NCBI GenBank assembly: GCA_020426325.1
Contig: JAGQQG010000003.1
Coordinates: forward strand, 59,943 to 123,942
Source of the DNA: Planctomycetaceae bacterium
GTDB taxonomy: Bacteria > Planctomycetota > Planctomycetia > Planctomycetales > Planctomycetaceae
Direction: 5' to 3'
DNA: 64,000 bases
Part shown: positions 1 through 7,920 of the stretch, piece after piece
Position numbering within the stretch: position 1 is the first letter of the stretch
How the letters are laid out: every line of letters begins with the position of its first letter
The notes under the pieces: model-generated
Seen by the model: only the letters and a program-made list of their open reading frames with translations
Told to the model about the DNA's origin: nothing
Databases searched by the model: none
Made by a program: the position numbers and the translations under genes

Positions 1-36
1 AACGTGTACTGGCTGGGCATCGAGGTTCATCCGTGA
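1..36 (+). CDS. possible 3' end of an upstream gene
   Basis: Frame 1 reads NVYWLGIEVHP and then TGA at 34-36. It could be the last residues of a gene that begins to the left of the window. Eleven codons are too few to recognise a family or even to prove coding. From 37 to 215 I see no gene; this stretch would hold the promoter of the next gene. Confidence 0.25.
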   Translation, partial: NVYWLGIEVHP

Positions 37-215
37 ATTGGTGAAAGCTCAGTTGAGCTGTGGTACGATCTACTGTTGGTCGCGACAAGGGGCTTCAATC
101 ATACCGACGAACTGAACTTCGTCTCAGAGCAATGCTAATCGAACATCGATGGCACAGTAATCATAGTGCTGGACTACTCAATAGCGGCATCTGACCCCAG
201 AAGAAGTACAGAGTA

Positions 216-2417
216 ATGTCGTCACCTTTATATTTTGAAGCAAACGCAGTTCGAATTCTTGCGTTGGCGATTGGCATGAGTGTCACGGTTGAATGCCTCG
301 GTCAGGATTCTGACACAGAAGCAATCGGGAAGGACATACCAACAGCAACGGTCGTTTGCAGTGTCGTGAACGATGAGGGCAAGCCACTGCCTGGCGTGCA
401 GGTCGAACTTCTCAAATGGACAGGTAAGTTTGAAAGTTTTGGTGCTCACGCAGGGACTGATGTTGCGGGTGAGGCCGAATTGACCTTTGCGCATAGTGAT
501 GACTATTTCTACATGCTCTTCTCAGCCGATGGTTACGCTCGCAGCATGCTCAATTTTCAGATTGACGCTGGCGAAACGCAGCATCTGAGTTTTCAGTTGA
601 GCCCTGCCGTACGCCCATGGGTCGAGGTAAAAGCTGATGGACAACCACTCGCAGGGGTTGAAGTCAGCCGGATTGACTTCGTTGATCGCAATGGCAGCAA
701 GGTTTATCTATTGAAAGACAGCGCTCCGGCTCTGGGGTTCGAGTTCCTTCAGAGCGACAATACGGGCAGGCTAACTCTCCCCTCATTACCCGCAAACGCA
801 AAGTTTGACTTGTGGGTTGTGCACCCAAAGTGGAAGACAGCCAAGGTGGAGGGGTTGCTCGCGACCACTGAAAAAGTGGCGAATATCGAGTTGGAATCTG
901 GGGTTCCCGTGACACTCGTCGTGTCCACCGAGTCAGAGGATGTTTCTGTCTTGGAGGGACAGGAGGTGTCCGTTCTGATGATGCCAACCTCAGGGGGTTC
1001 TTCAGCACCACAGACTGTAAGGCATGTGTTTCCGATTCGCGACGGCGAACTTCGCTTTACCGCGAATCCCGTTGAGTACTCAACGTTGCGAACGGAGTTC
1101 GACGATTATTTTCCGACACCGTACTTGATGAATTATCCTCAGTTTCCGATGCCCGAACTGGATTTATCGGACAATGAACCTGCAGAGCTCAAGATTCATT
1201 TGCGAAAGAAGGTGAAGGCTCGTGGCCGGGTAATTGGTCCTCAGGGAGAAGGCGTTTCAGGTGCATTAGTGACCAGCTCTATCGCCAATGATCACAGCTC
1301 CACAACTCAAACGACAACCAAAGCCAGTGATCAAGAGGAGACCGCAACACCTCCAACTGATCCGTTGTGGGTCTCGCTACGAAATTGGACGTCAGGCGGT
1401 AGTGGGCAATCGGATGCTGAGGGCCGCTATGAAATCGATGTTGCTCTTGGACCGGTCAAACTCGAAGTCATTCGGGAAGGCTATTTCAGTTCGCCGGTGC
1501 AAACGGAAGCTGTTGTAACCGATCCGGAGCATGAAACGCTGCCTGATCTCAAAGTACTGCCAGTGCCGGAACTTCAGGGAGTTGTGCAGGATGAAGACGG
1601 CCGGCCTGTCATCGGTGCCATTGTCAGGATGCGGCATCGTGGACGAGGGGATGCTGATCCTGTTGGCGAAACGTCCGCCGATGGTTCGTTTCAACTGAGC
1701 ATGTCTCGCATCCCATATGCAAGCGATGGATCCGGTCTGCAAACCGATGTTTCAGTTGTGGCGATTGACCCTCGATCGAATCGTGGTGGAATTGCGGATG
1801 TGGATCTGACAGACATGTCGAGTTCGAGCGAAATCAGAATTACTGTCTCAGAGCGATCACCCGATTGGGCACTGACCGTCGTTCAGCCAGAAGCCTCGCT
1901 GACGGATGAGCAAAGGCGAGCTTTGATGAAGGAGCGGGCAGAGCAGTTCCCTGAAGGGATCACAGGGAAAGTGTCGCCTGACTTGTCACAGGGAACTTGG
2001 CTGAACACAGAAGCCCGCAGCCTGCAAGATTTTCGTGGCAAATTCGTACTGCTTGATTTCTGGTTCATCGGCTGTGGCCCCTGCCATCGCGATATGCCAA
2101 CAGTCAAGCTATTACACAAGAAGTTTCTCGATCAAGGATTCTCGGTGATCTCCGTGCACACGGACGGGCAGACCCCAGAAGCAGTGCAGAAGTTTGCTGC
2201 CGATAACGGGATGGATTATCCAATCGTCGTTGATACGCCGGATGGTGCAATCACCAGCGAGTATGCGTCACTTGGTGTCTCATCCTATCCTATGTACATC
2301 TTGCTTGGGCCCGACGGAAGAATCATCCATAACGATGCCACTGCAACCGACGCTTTTTCACTCCGGATGTATAAGATCGAAATGATCTATCGCGAGCTAC
2401 GTGAACAATCGCACTGA
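216..2417 (+). CDS. secreted protein with carboxypeptidase-regulatory-like repeats and C-terminal TlpA/thioredoxin domain
   Basis: 733 aa. A hydrophobic N-terminal segment (about residues 12-28) looks like a signal peptide. The middle holds repeated beta-sandwich stretches of the carboxypeptidase-regulatory type: 'VVNDEGKPLPGVQVEL', 'VIGPQGEGVSGALV' and 'VQDEDGRPVIGAIVRM' are the recurring G-x-P-x-x-G-A/V pattern. The C-terminus (about 585-730) is a TlpA/AhpC-type redoxin with the active-site motif CGPC at 620-623 and a cis-Pro region (SSYPMY). The expected role is a membrane-side or periplasmic thiol-disulfide oxidoreductase tethered by Ig-like modules; the partner is unknown. Fusions of this kind are common in Planctomycetota. 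The start is the ATG at 216, the first that gives a leader. Its codon use looks more A+T-rich than that of the downstream genes. A second TlpA fusion of different architecture lies at 33278-35218. Confidence 0.9.
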   Translation: MSSPLYFEANAVRILALAIGMSVTVECLGQDSDTEAIGKDIPTATVVCSVVNDEGKPLPGVQVELLKWTGKFESFGAHAGTDVAGEAELTFAHSDDYFYMLFSADGYARSMLNFQIDAGETQHLSFQLSPAVRPWVEVKADGQPLAGVEVSRIDFVDRNGSKVYLLKDSAPALGFEFLQSDNTGRLTLPSLPANAKFDLWVVHPKWKTAKVEGLLATTEKVANIELESGVPVTLVVSTESEDVSVLEGQEVSVLMMPTSGGSSAPQTVRHVFPIRDGELRFTANPVEYSTLRTEFDDYFPTPYLMNYPQFPMPELDLSDNEPAELKIHLRKKVKARGRVIGPQGEGVSGALVTSSIANDHSSTTQTTTKASDQEETATPPTDPLWVSLRNWTSGGSGQSDAEGRYEIDVALGPVKLEVIREGYFSSPVQTEAVVTDPEHETLPDLKVLPVPELQGVVQDEDGRPVIGAIVRMRHRGRGDADPVGETSADGSFQLSMSRIPYASDGSGLQTDVSVVAIDPRSNRGGIADVDLTDMSSSSEIRITVSERSPDWALTVVQPEASLTDEQRRALMKERAEQFPEGITGKVSPDLSQGTWLNTEARSLQDFRGKFVLLDFWFIGCGPCHRDMPTVKLLHKKFLDQGFSVISVHTDGQTPEAVQKFAADNGMDYPIVVDTPDGAITSEYASLGVSSYPMYILLGPDGRIIHNDATATDAFSLRMYKIEMIYRELREQSH

Positions 2418-2459
2418 AGTAGCACGCATGAAGCAAAGCAAAATGCACTGGAGGTTGTG

Positions 2460-2741
2460 GTGCGTTTTGTATTGCTTCATGAAGCCTACCTGCCTGTCGT
2501 TTGGTTGCAACGATCGATGAAAATGGCGCCGCGTAATCTCAGCCTTGTTCGCTTCGATTTCGATTCGGTTCCGCGAGATTATCATGACAAGTACCCGTTC
2601 CAACCGGACCGTGTCTACATTTTCTTTGGTGAAATCCCGAACATGCCGGGCCATTGCATTGTCGCGGATCGCAAGACCGGACAGCTATTTTCCGGTTATC
2701 ACATCGAGAATTTTTTGGAACTCGATGGAGACCAGGCATAG
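2460..2741 (+). CDS. conserved-looking small hypothetical protein
   Basis: 93 aa, no family recognised. The start is chosen as the GTG at 2460 because a perfect GGAGG Shine-Dalgarno sequence (2450-2454) lies five bases upstream; a GTG at 2457 would be only two bases from it. The product has an aromatic, structured composition (for example 'RVYIFFGEIPNMPGHC' and 'FSGYHIENFLEL') that looks like a real folded domain rather than a chance frame. It has no signal peptide or membrane segment. It lies 42 bp after the TlpA-like gene on the same strand and converges with pdxA. Confidence 0.6.
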   Translation: MRFVLLHEAYLPVVWLQRSMKMAPRNLSLVRFDFDSVPRDYHDKYPFQPDRVYIFFGEIPNMPGHCIVADRKTGQLFSGYHIENFLELDGDQA

Positions 2742-2853
2742 GCCTTACTTCTGTGATGGGGATGACGAGTTGTACTCGACGTGGAACGAAGTGGAATACG
2801 TGGAGACGTGCATTTCATTTTGAATTGCTGCATGGATCCGACGCTTGTGGTCA

Positions 2854-3894
2854 TCATGCAGCAGGCGGAGGAGTCTGCGACAATCGGGCGGCGACTCGAA
2901 TGGCTTCGAGCATGCCGGTGGGGTTGGCTTCGTATCGTGCGGCGATGTCGAAGGCGGTGCCGTGGCTGGGACTGGTGCGAGTGATCGGGAGGCCAAGGGT
3001 GACGTTGACGGCGTGGCCGAAGGCGATCAGTTTGAGCGGGATGTGCCCCTGGTCGTGATACATGGCGACAATGCCGTCGAACTCGCCGTCGACCGCTCGT
3101 TTGATCAGCGTGTCTGCGGGGAGTGGACCCTGGGCGTTGATGCCTGTCTGCTGGAGTGACTCGACAGCGGGCCGGATGAGGCGTGCTTCTTCGTCCCCGA
3201 ACAGGCCGTCTTCTCCCGCGTGTGGATTGAGGGCACAGACGCCGACACGGGGAGCGTCGCAACCGACTCGTCGCAGAAAGCTGTTCGTGAGTTTGATCGT
3301 GTCTGCGATGCGGTCTTGTGACAGGAGGCCCGGGACGCTGGCGATGGAGGTGTGCAGCGTCGTGTGGGCGACGGCGAGGCCGTGTGGTCCTTTGATACCT
3401 GCAGGTTGACAGACAGGCGGTTCACAGACAGGAATGTCTGTGCTACTGGGGACGTAGAGCATCATTGCGAATTCGCGGACGCCGCAGCGTTCTGCGAGGA
3501 TCTCGGTGTGGCCCGGATAATCGTGACCGGCAAGGTGGAGGGCGTACTTGTTCAATGGGGCGGTCACGATGCCATCGACCTGACCACTCAGTGCGAGGTT
3601 GATCGCGGTCGTCAAACAGTCGAAGGCCGCTGCGCCGGCACGGGCATCGATGGTTCCCAGTTTGACGTCGCCCAGACCGGGGGTGGTGACAACGACTTTC
3701 TCAATCCCGTCAAGAGATGACGTGAGGCCGAGGCAATTTGCTGTGCGTTGCAGAATAGTTTCGTCGCCGATGACGACCGGCTGACACACAGCACGGATGG
3801 ACTCATCAGCCAATGCACGTACGACGACCTCGGGGCCGATGCCTGCGACGTCGCCGAGTGTGATGGCCAGACGGGGGAGAGCGGAGTCGGTCAC
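2854..3894 (-). CDS. pdxA: 4-hydroxythreonine-4-phosphate dehydrogenase
   Basis: 346 aa. PdxA oxidises 4-phosphohydroxy-L-threonine in the DXP-dependent pyridoxal-phosphate pathway, with NAD and a divalent metal. Family hallmarks are the N-terminal 'LAITLGDVAGIGPEV', 'GHDYPGHTE' (first metal His near 129), 'TTLHTS' (second His near 181) and 'YHDQGHIPLK' (third). The start is the GTG at 3894, whose GTGA overlaps the stop of the upstream rfbC by four bases, so translation is probably coupled. About 22 extra residues (roughly 149-170, 'SSTDIPVCEPPVCQPAG' and neighbours) separate MMLYVP from GLAVAHTTLH, where other PdxA proteins have only a few. They are encoded by a palindromic repeat, described separately. 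The rest of the enzyme is intact, so it is probably functional. Confidence 0.95.
   Translation of the reverse strand: MTDSALPRLAITLGDVAGIGPEVVVRALADESIRAVCQPVVIGDETILQRTANCLGLTSSLDGIEKVVVTTPGLGDVKLGTIDARAGAAAFDCLTTAINLALSGQVDGIVTAPLNKYALHLAGHDYPGHTEILAERCGVREFAMMLYVPSSTDIPVCEPPVCQPAGIKGPHGLAVAHTTLHTSIASVPGLLSQDRIADTIKLTNSFLRRVGCDAPRVGVCALNPHAGEDGLFGDEEARLIRPAVESLQQTGINAQGPLPADTLIKRAVDGEFDGIVAMYHDQGHIPLKLIAFGHAVNVTLGLPITRTSPSHGTAFDIAARYEANPTGMLEAIRVAARLSQTPPPAA
3396..3446. repeat. palindromic repeat element inside pdxA
   Basis: The core CACAGACA-GGAA-TGTCTGTG (3423-3442) is a perfect 8-bp inverted repeat with a 4-nt loop. Beside it is a second GACAGACAGG (3408-3417) and the tract CCTGCAGGTTGACAG. 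The element is read in frame as the extra peptide of PdxA. I recall similar CAGACA palindromes as dispersed repeats in planctomycete genomes, but only this copy is evident in the window. Confidence 0.65.
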
Positions 3895-4433
3895 GGAAAG
3901 CACTCCGCTTCAGCGAGAGGAAGCCCCGCTTTGTCCTTCTCGGACAGAACGGGCGGCTCGGTCAGCGGCCAGTCGATGCCGATGTCGGGATCGTTCCAGT
4001 ACACGGTTCGCTCATACTCCGGTGCGTAGAAGTCGGTGCATTTGTAGAGCACGTCGGCGATGTCGCTGAGTACGCAGAAGCCGTGGGCGAAGCCTTCCGG
4101 AACGTAGAGCGTGAGATGGTTTTCGTCGCTGAGGATTTGTCCGACCCAGCGGCCGAAGGTCGGAGAACCACGCCGCAGGTCAACCGCGACGTCGAAGATT
4201 TCTCCCCGCATGACCGACACGAATTTCCCCTGCGGCTGCTGAATCTGATAGTGCAGCCCGCGGAGGATGCCTTTTTGCGAGCGTGAGAGGTTGTCCTGGA
4301 CAAACCTGACATCGAAGCCCGCCTCAGCGAGTTTGCGCTGATGATACGTCTCCATGAAGAACCCACGATGGTCGCCGTGGACAATCGGCTCAATCAAGAG
4401 GACTTCCGGGATTTCGGTCGGGGTGATCTTCAA
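3891..4433 (-). CDS. rfbC: dTDP-4-dehydrorhamnose 3,5-epimerase
   Basis: 180 aa from the TTG at 4433, the usual family length. RfbC/RmlC is a cupin that epimerises C3 and C5 of dTDP-4-keto-6-deoxyglucose on the way to dTDP-L-rhamnose. Visible motifs are 'DHRGFFMETY', 'VQDNLSRSQKGILRGLHYQ' (catalytic His in GLHYQ), 'FDVAVDLRRGSPTFG', 'YVPEGFAHGF' and 'YWNDPDIGIDWP'. The TTG start gives the N-terminus 'LKITPTEIPEVLLIEP', which matches the family, and is preceded by GGATGAG. Longer in-frame starts (ATG at 4505 and 4520) are possible but add atypical residues. Its stop overlaps the pdxA start (GTGA). No other rhamnose genes lie nearby. Confidence 0.92.
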   Translation of the reverse strand: MKITPTEIPEVLLIEPIVHGDHRGFFMETYHQRKLAEAGFDVRFVQDNLSRSQKGILRGLHYQIQQPQGKFVSVMRGEIFDVAVDLRRGSPTFGRWVGQILSDENHLTLYVPEGFAHGFCVLSDIADVLYKCTDFYAPEYERTVYWNDPDIGIDWPLTEPPVLSEKDKAGLPLAEAECFP

Positions 4434-4830
4434 GGTTGACTCATCCGAAATGACGGCAGCTGATGGGATTTTATTCTGGTCCAAAATCCTAGCAGGCGAA
4501 TGCATCACGACATAGCGCATGGCTTCAGGTGGAGAAAACGGACTTGTCTCAGCTTTCAAGCAGAAGTGAGCCCGACTGATTTTTGGGGAGAAGATTCGTG
4601 AGGCAGCAGCGTTTGCTCTGATGTGAATGTTGCGTTTGGGGCACACTCCCTCATGTTCCATAATGTGAGTGTCTCGCGGACAAGTGGACCATTGAGTCTT
4701 CATTTGTTCTACGAGGGGAAGTCTGTCCTTCACACCTTGCGAAACGTGCAGGGGACTGCCTATTGTGTAGTGTCTGGATATCCGATCGTCAGGGACGGCG
4801 AGCGTCAGAACCTTTCCGGGAGAAACAAGG
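4434..4830. promoter_or_regulatory. divergent intergenic region rfbC / protease
   Basis: 397 bp without a convincing gene; it should carry the promoters of rfbC (leftward) and of the protease pair (rightward). An imperfect inverted repeat, ACACTC (4643-4648) to GAGTGT (4667-4672), has perfect 6-bp arms 18 nt apart and could be an operator. I cannot assign a factor to it. Confidence 0.35.
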
Positions 4831-5910
4831 ATGCCGTCCTCCAATTCATTCTCTGTGCAATCCCGATGGCCGCTGATCCTTTGGGGATTGATGGCTTTCG
4901 GCAACATATTGGGACCTGTGCAGATGGTGTTTGCTCAGGAGTTGCCCACCTCAACGACGCAAACCGTCCGCGTTGAGAAACCGGATTTCACAAGCCTGTC
5001 CCCCAGCCTGCTCAAGGAAGTTCCGGAGTCGATCGACGACTTACGTGAGATCGAGGATCGGGTTCAGGCTCTGATCGAGAAGGTGAGTGAGTGCACGGTC
5101 GCCTTGCAGATCGGTGCCGCTCAGGGGAGCGGGGTGCTCGTCAGTGAAGATGGTTACGTGTTGACGGCCGCTCATGTGTCCCATCCTCCTTTTGCCTCGA
5201 AGGCAGGCCAGTACATCTCGATTCGTTTGTCCGATGGAACCCATGCGATCGGTCGGACCATGGGATTCAGCAGGGGGCTGGATGCGAGCTTGATCAAGAT
5301 TGAGAAACCGGAGCGGGAATGGCCTCATCTCAAGATGGCAGATCTCAGCAAGCTGGAAACAGGGGCCTGGTGTGTTGTCACCGGACATCCGGGGGGATAT
5401 CAGTCAGACCGGGCACCCGTCATACGTTTAGGGCGAGTCATCTATGCTGACAATCGTGTGATTCGAACGGATTGTGAACTGGTCGGCGGCGACTCTGGAG
5501 GGCCGTTGATTGATCTCAAGGGAGAGGTCATCGGCATCAACAGTCGAATTGGAGAGGACACCTCGTTCAATCTGCATGTTCCCGTGAGCGTGTACGAGAA
5601 AGGCTGGGACGAGTTGGTGGCTTCCAAAACGTTTAACATCCACAGCGGCGCCTATCTTGGCGTTCAGGGTGAGGAAGTCGCACAAGGAGTGCGGCTGACG
5701 AAGATCTGGCCGGACGAACCAGCCGCCAGAGCGGGTATGCAGACGGGCGACATTCTGCTGACATTCGAGGGCGTACCCGTCGAGTCCATGGATGACCTGA
5801 TTGAATTCGTCGGCGAGATCGAACCTGGCAGCAGCGTCATCATCACGCTGCTACGGGATGGAAAAGTCATTGAAGTTGAGCCCCGTCTTGGGATTCGCGA
5901 ACAAGAGTGA
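4831..5910 (+). CDS. HtrA/DegP-like (S1C) serine protease with C-terminal PDZ
   Basis: 359 aa. A signal peptide (about 1-36, hydrophobic 'WPLILWGLMAFGNILG', ending VFAQ) is followed by a coiled-looking region (60-88). The trypsin-like domain (88-265) has an intact triad: His115 in 'LTAAHVS', Asp151 in 'GLDASLIKI' and Ser222 in 'GGDSGGPLIDL'. A PDZ domain follows at about 272-352 ('AYLGVQGEE ... AAR.AGMQTGDILL'). The expected role is periplasmic protein quality control. It lies 7 bp ahead of a second, degenerate HtrA-like gene, so they probably form an operon. The start is the ATG at 4831 behind AAGG. Confidence 0.92.
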   Translation: MPSSNSFSVQSRWPLILWGLMAFGNILGPVQMVFAQELPTSTTQTVRVEKPDFTSLSPSLLKEVPESIDDLREIEDRVQALIEKVSECTVALQIGAAQGSGVLVSEDGYVLTAAHVSHPPFASKAGQYISIRLSDGTHAIGRTMGFSRGLDASLIKIEKPEREWPHLKMADLSKLETGAWCVVTGHPGGYQSDRAPVIRLGRVIYADNRVIRTDCELVGGDSGGPLIDLKGEVIGINSRIGEDTSFNLHVPVSVYEKGWDELVASKTFNIHSGAYLGVQGEEVAQGVRLTKIWPDEPAARAGMQTGDILLTFEGVPVESMDDLIEFVGEIEPGSSVIITLLRDGKVIEVEPRLGIREQE

Positions 5911-5917
5911 GGGACGA

Positions 5918-7012
5918 ATGAAGGATCTCCGATTACTATCCCCGAAAATGGTGCGTATGGCTCTCGTGATTTGCACGATGGCTGTCCTGAGTGTTCCATC
6001 GTATGGTGCGAACCGGCCGCTCTCTTCACGGCAGCAGACGAATGGGGCAGCGACACGCCGCGCGTTCTCTGGAGTCGTCGACAATGCCAACCACTGGACA
6101 GTCCGCGTGGAGTCGGGCGATGAGGAGATTGCGTTCGGAGTGATCGTCAGTACGGACGGCTACATTGTGACCAAGGCCAGCCAGCTTCACGATGACCTTG
6201 AGGTCCGGCTGTCGAACGATCGGAAGCTGCCAGCCGATTATGTGGGATATCATCCCGAGCACGACTTGGCTTTGCTGAAAATCGAAGCGAAAGGATTGGA
6301 CGCTGTCGAGTGGCAGGAAGAATCTGACCCCGCTGTGGGACGTTGGGTTGTGACTCCTGATCAGCAGGGGGCTCCGCGTGCGGTCGGTGTGGTGAGCGTG
6401 AAGAGGCGTGAGATTCCAGAGGTCAAGGTCAGGGGTGTTCTGGGCATCCGGCTCGATGAACCGAATGACTCTGCAACCGTTCGGGAGGTTTTTCCTGACA
6501 GTGCTGCCGACCAGTGTGGACTCCGACCGGGCGATGTCATCCAGCGGGTCAACGAGATCGACATTTCCACTCGTGAAGGTCTGATCGGTACGATTGCTGA
6601 GTTCAATCCCGGAGACCGCGTTGCCGTGAAAGTTCAACGGGAAGGCAAGGTGCTGAACCTGGAAGCCACGTTGACTCATCCGTTCGGCGACTTCCTGTCC
6701 CGCATCGCGATGCAGAATCAAATGGGAGGTGCCTTGAGTGAACGTCGCACGGGCTTTCCGTTCGTGATTCAGCACGACTCGGTCCTGAAGCCGGAAGAGT
6801 GTGGAGGACCGCTCGTCGACCTTAGCGGGAAGGCAATCGGCATCAACATCGCCAGAGCAGGACGAACAGAGTCCTATGCCATTCCGGATGACATCGTGCG
6901 ACAGGCGATTGATGAACTGTTGACGGGCAACTACCCGCCCCCACAGGTTCGGCTCGCAGGATTTACGGTTCCGCAGAGTCGCAATGAACCGAGTCCGACA
7001 GGCGGTGAATGA
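5918..7012 (+). CDS. HtrA-like pseudoprotease with PDZ inserted in the protease domain
   Basis: 364 aa, start ATG 5918 behind GAGGGACGA, signal peptide about 1-30. The N-lobe of an S1C fold is clear ('GVIVSTDGYIVTKASQL', 'HPEHDLALLKIE', 'AVGVVS'). The PDZ domain follows (about 170-252, 'VLGIRLDEPN ... GLRPGDVIQRVNEIDI'), and the C-lobe only appears after it ('FVIQHDSVLKPEECGGPLVDLSGKAIGIN', 'SYAIP'). In canonical HtrA the PDZ comes after the C-lobe. Aligned to TNNHVV and GNSGGP, the catalytic His is Ser88 and the nucleophile Ser is Cys295; Asp116 remains. It is therefore probably inactive as a serine protease and may act as a binding or regulatory partner of the active protease encoded 7 bp upstream. 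Confidence 0.88.
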   Translation: MKDLRLLSPKMVRMALVICTMAVLSVPSYGANRPLSSRQQTNGAATRRAFSGVVDNANHWTVRVESGDEEIAFGVIVSTDGYIVTKASQLHDDLEVRLSNDRKLPADYVGYHPEHDLALLKIEAKGLDAVEWQEESDPAVGRWVVTPDQQGAPRAVGVVSVKRREIPEVKVRGVLGIRLDEPNDSATVREVFPDSAADQCGLRPGDVIQRVNEIDISTREGLIGTIAEFNPGDRVAVKVQREGKVLNLEATLTHPFGDFLSRIAMQNQMGGALSERRTGFPFVIQHDSVLKPEECGGPLVDLSGKAIGINIARAGRTESYAIPDDIVRQAIDELLTGNYPPPQVRLAGFTVPQSRNEPSPTGGE

Positions 7013-7047
7013 CAGTTTGATGTTTTGATCGAGGAGCAAGAACTTGC

Positions 7048-7920
7048 ATGGCGGCTGAGATCATTGACGGCAAGGCGATTGCGGCTCGATTGCGGGCACG
7101 GATTGGTGAAGAGACAGCGGCGTTTGTCAGAGAGACGGGGATCACTCCGCATCTGGCAGCTGTCCTTGTGGGTGATGACCCTGCCAGTGCTGTTTACGTG
7201 CGTAATAAGCAGCGTGCCTGTGAACAGGCCGGTCTCAAGAGCACGCTTCACCGGTTGGACGCGACCACCAGCCAGTCTGAGTTGCTGTCGCTGGTCGATC
7301 GGTTGAACGCTGATCCTGATGTCCACGGGATTCTCGTTCAACTTCCACTGCCTGAACACATCGACGAGACGACCGTGCTTGATGCCGTCACGCCGCTTAA
7401 GGATGTGGACTGCTTTCATCCGGAGAACGTCGGGTTGCTTTCTCAGGGGCGTCCTCGATTTCAACCTTGCACCCCCGCGGGATGTCAGTACCTGCTTGCC
7501 GAGACTGGTGTGCAGACGGAGGGGTCACATGTGGTCGTACTCGGACGCAGTGAGATCGTCGGCAAGCCGATGGCCTTGTTGATGGTGCAGAAGGGGAAAG
7601 CTGCAAATGCTACCGTCACGATCTGCCACAGTCGCACGCGCAATCTGCAGGCCATCACACGGCAGGCGGACATCCTCATCGCCGCACTCGGTCGACCGGA
7701 GTTCGTCACCGGTGAGATGGTGAAAGAAGGTGTTGTGGTGATCGATGTGGGGATCAACCGTACCGAGGAGGGAAAGCTCGTCGGCGATGTGGAATTCACC
7801 TCGGTCGCTGCCAAGGCAAGCGCCATAACCCCCGTGCCCGGCGGGGTGGGACCGATGACGATTGCGATGCTGCTTCAGAATACACTGGCTGCTGCCCGCT
7901 TGCAGACATCGGCGCAATGA
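7048..7920 (+). CDS. folD: bifunctional methylenetetrahydrofolate dehydrogenase/cyclohydrolase
   Basis: 290 aa, normal length. FolD interconverts 5,10-methylene-THF, 5,10-methenyl-THF and 10-formyl-THF in the cytosol. Motifs seen: 'AAVLVGDDPASAVYVRNKQRAC' (substrate-site Tyr and catalytic Lys), 'ILVQLPLPEHI', 'VVVLGRSEIVGKPMALLM' (NADP-binding) and the C-terminal 'PVPGGVGPMTIAMLLQNT'. The 3' end overlaps the antisense 3' end of the lipoprotein gene on the minus strand by about 125 bp. Confidence 0.97.
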   Translation: MAAEIIDGKAIAARLRARIGEETAAFVRETGITPHLAAVLVGDDPASAVYVRNKQRACEQAGLKSTLHRLDATTSQSELLSLVDRLNADPDVHGILVQLPLPEHIDETTVLDAVTPLKDVDCFHPENVGLLSQGRPRFQPCTPAGCQYLLAETGVQTEGSHVVVLGRSEIVGKPMALLMVQKGKAANATVTICHSRTRNLQAITRQADILIAALGRPEFVTGEMVKEGVVVIDVGINRTEEGKLVGDVEFTSVAAKASAITPVPGGVGPMTIAMLLQNTLAAARLQTSAQ

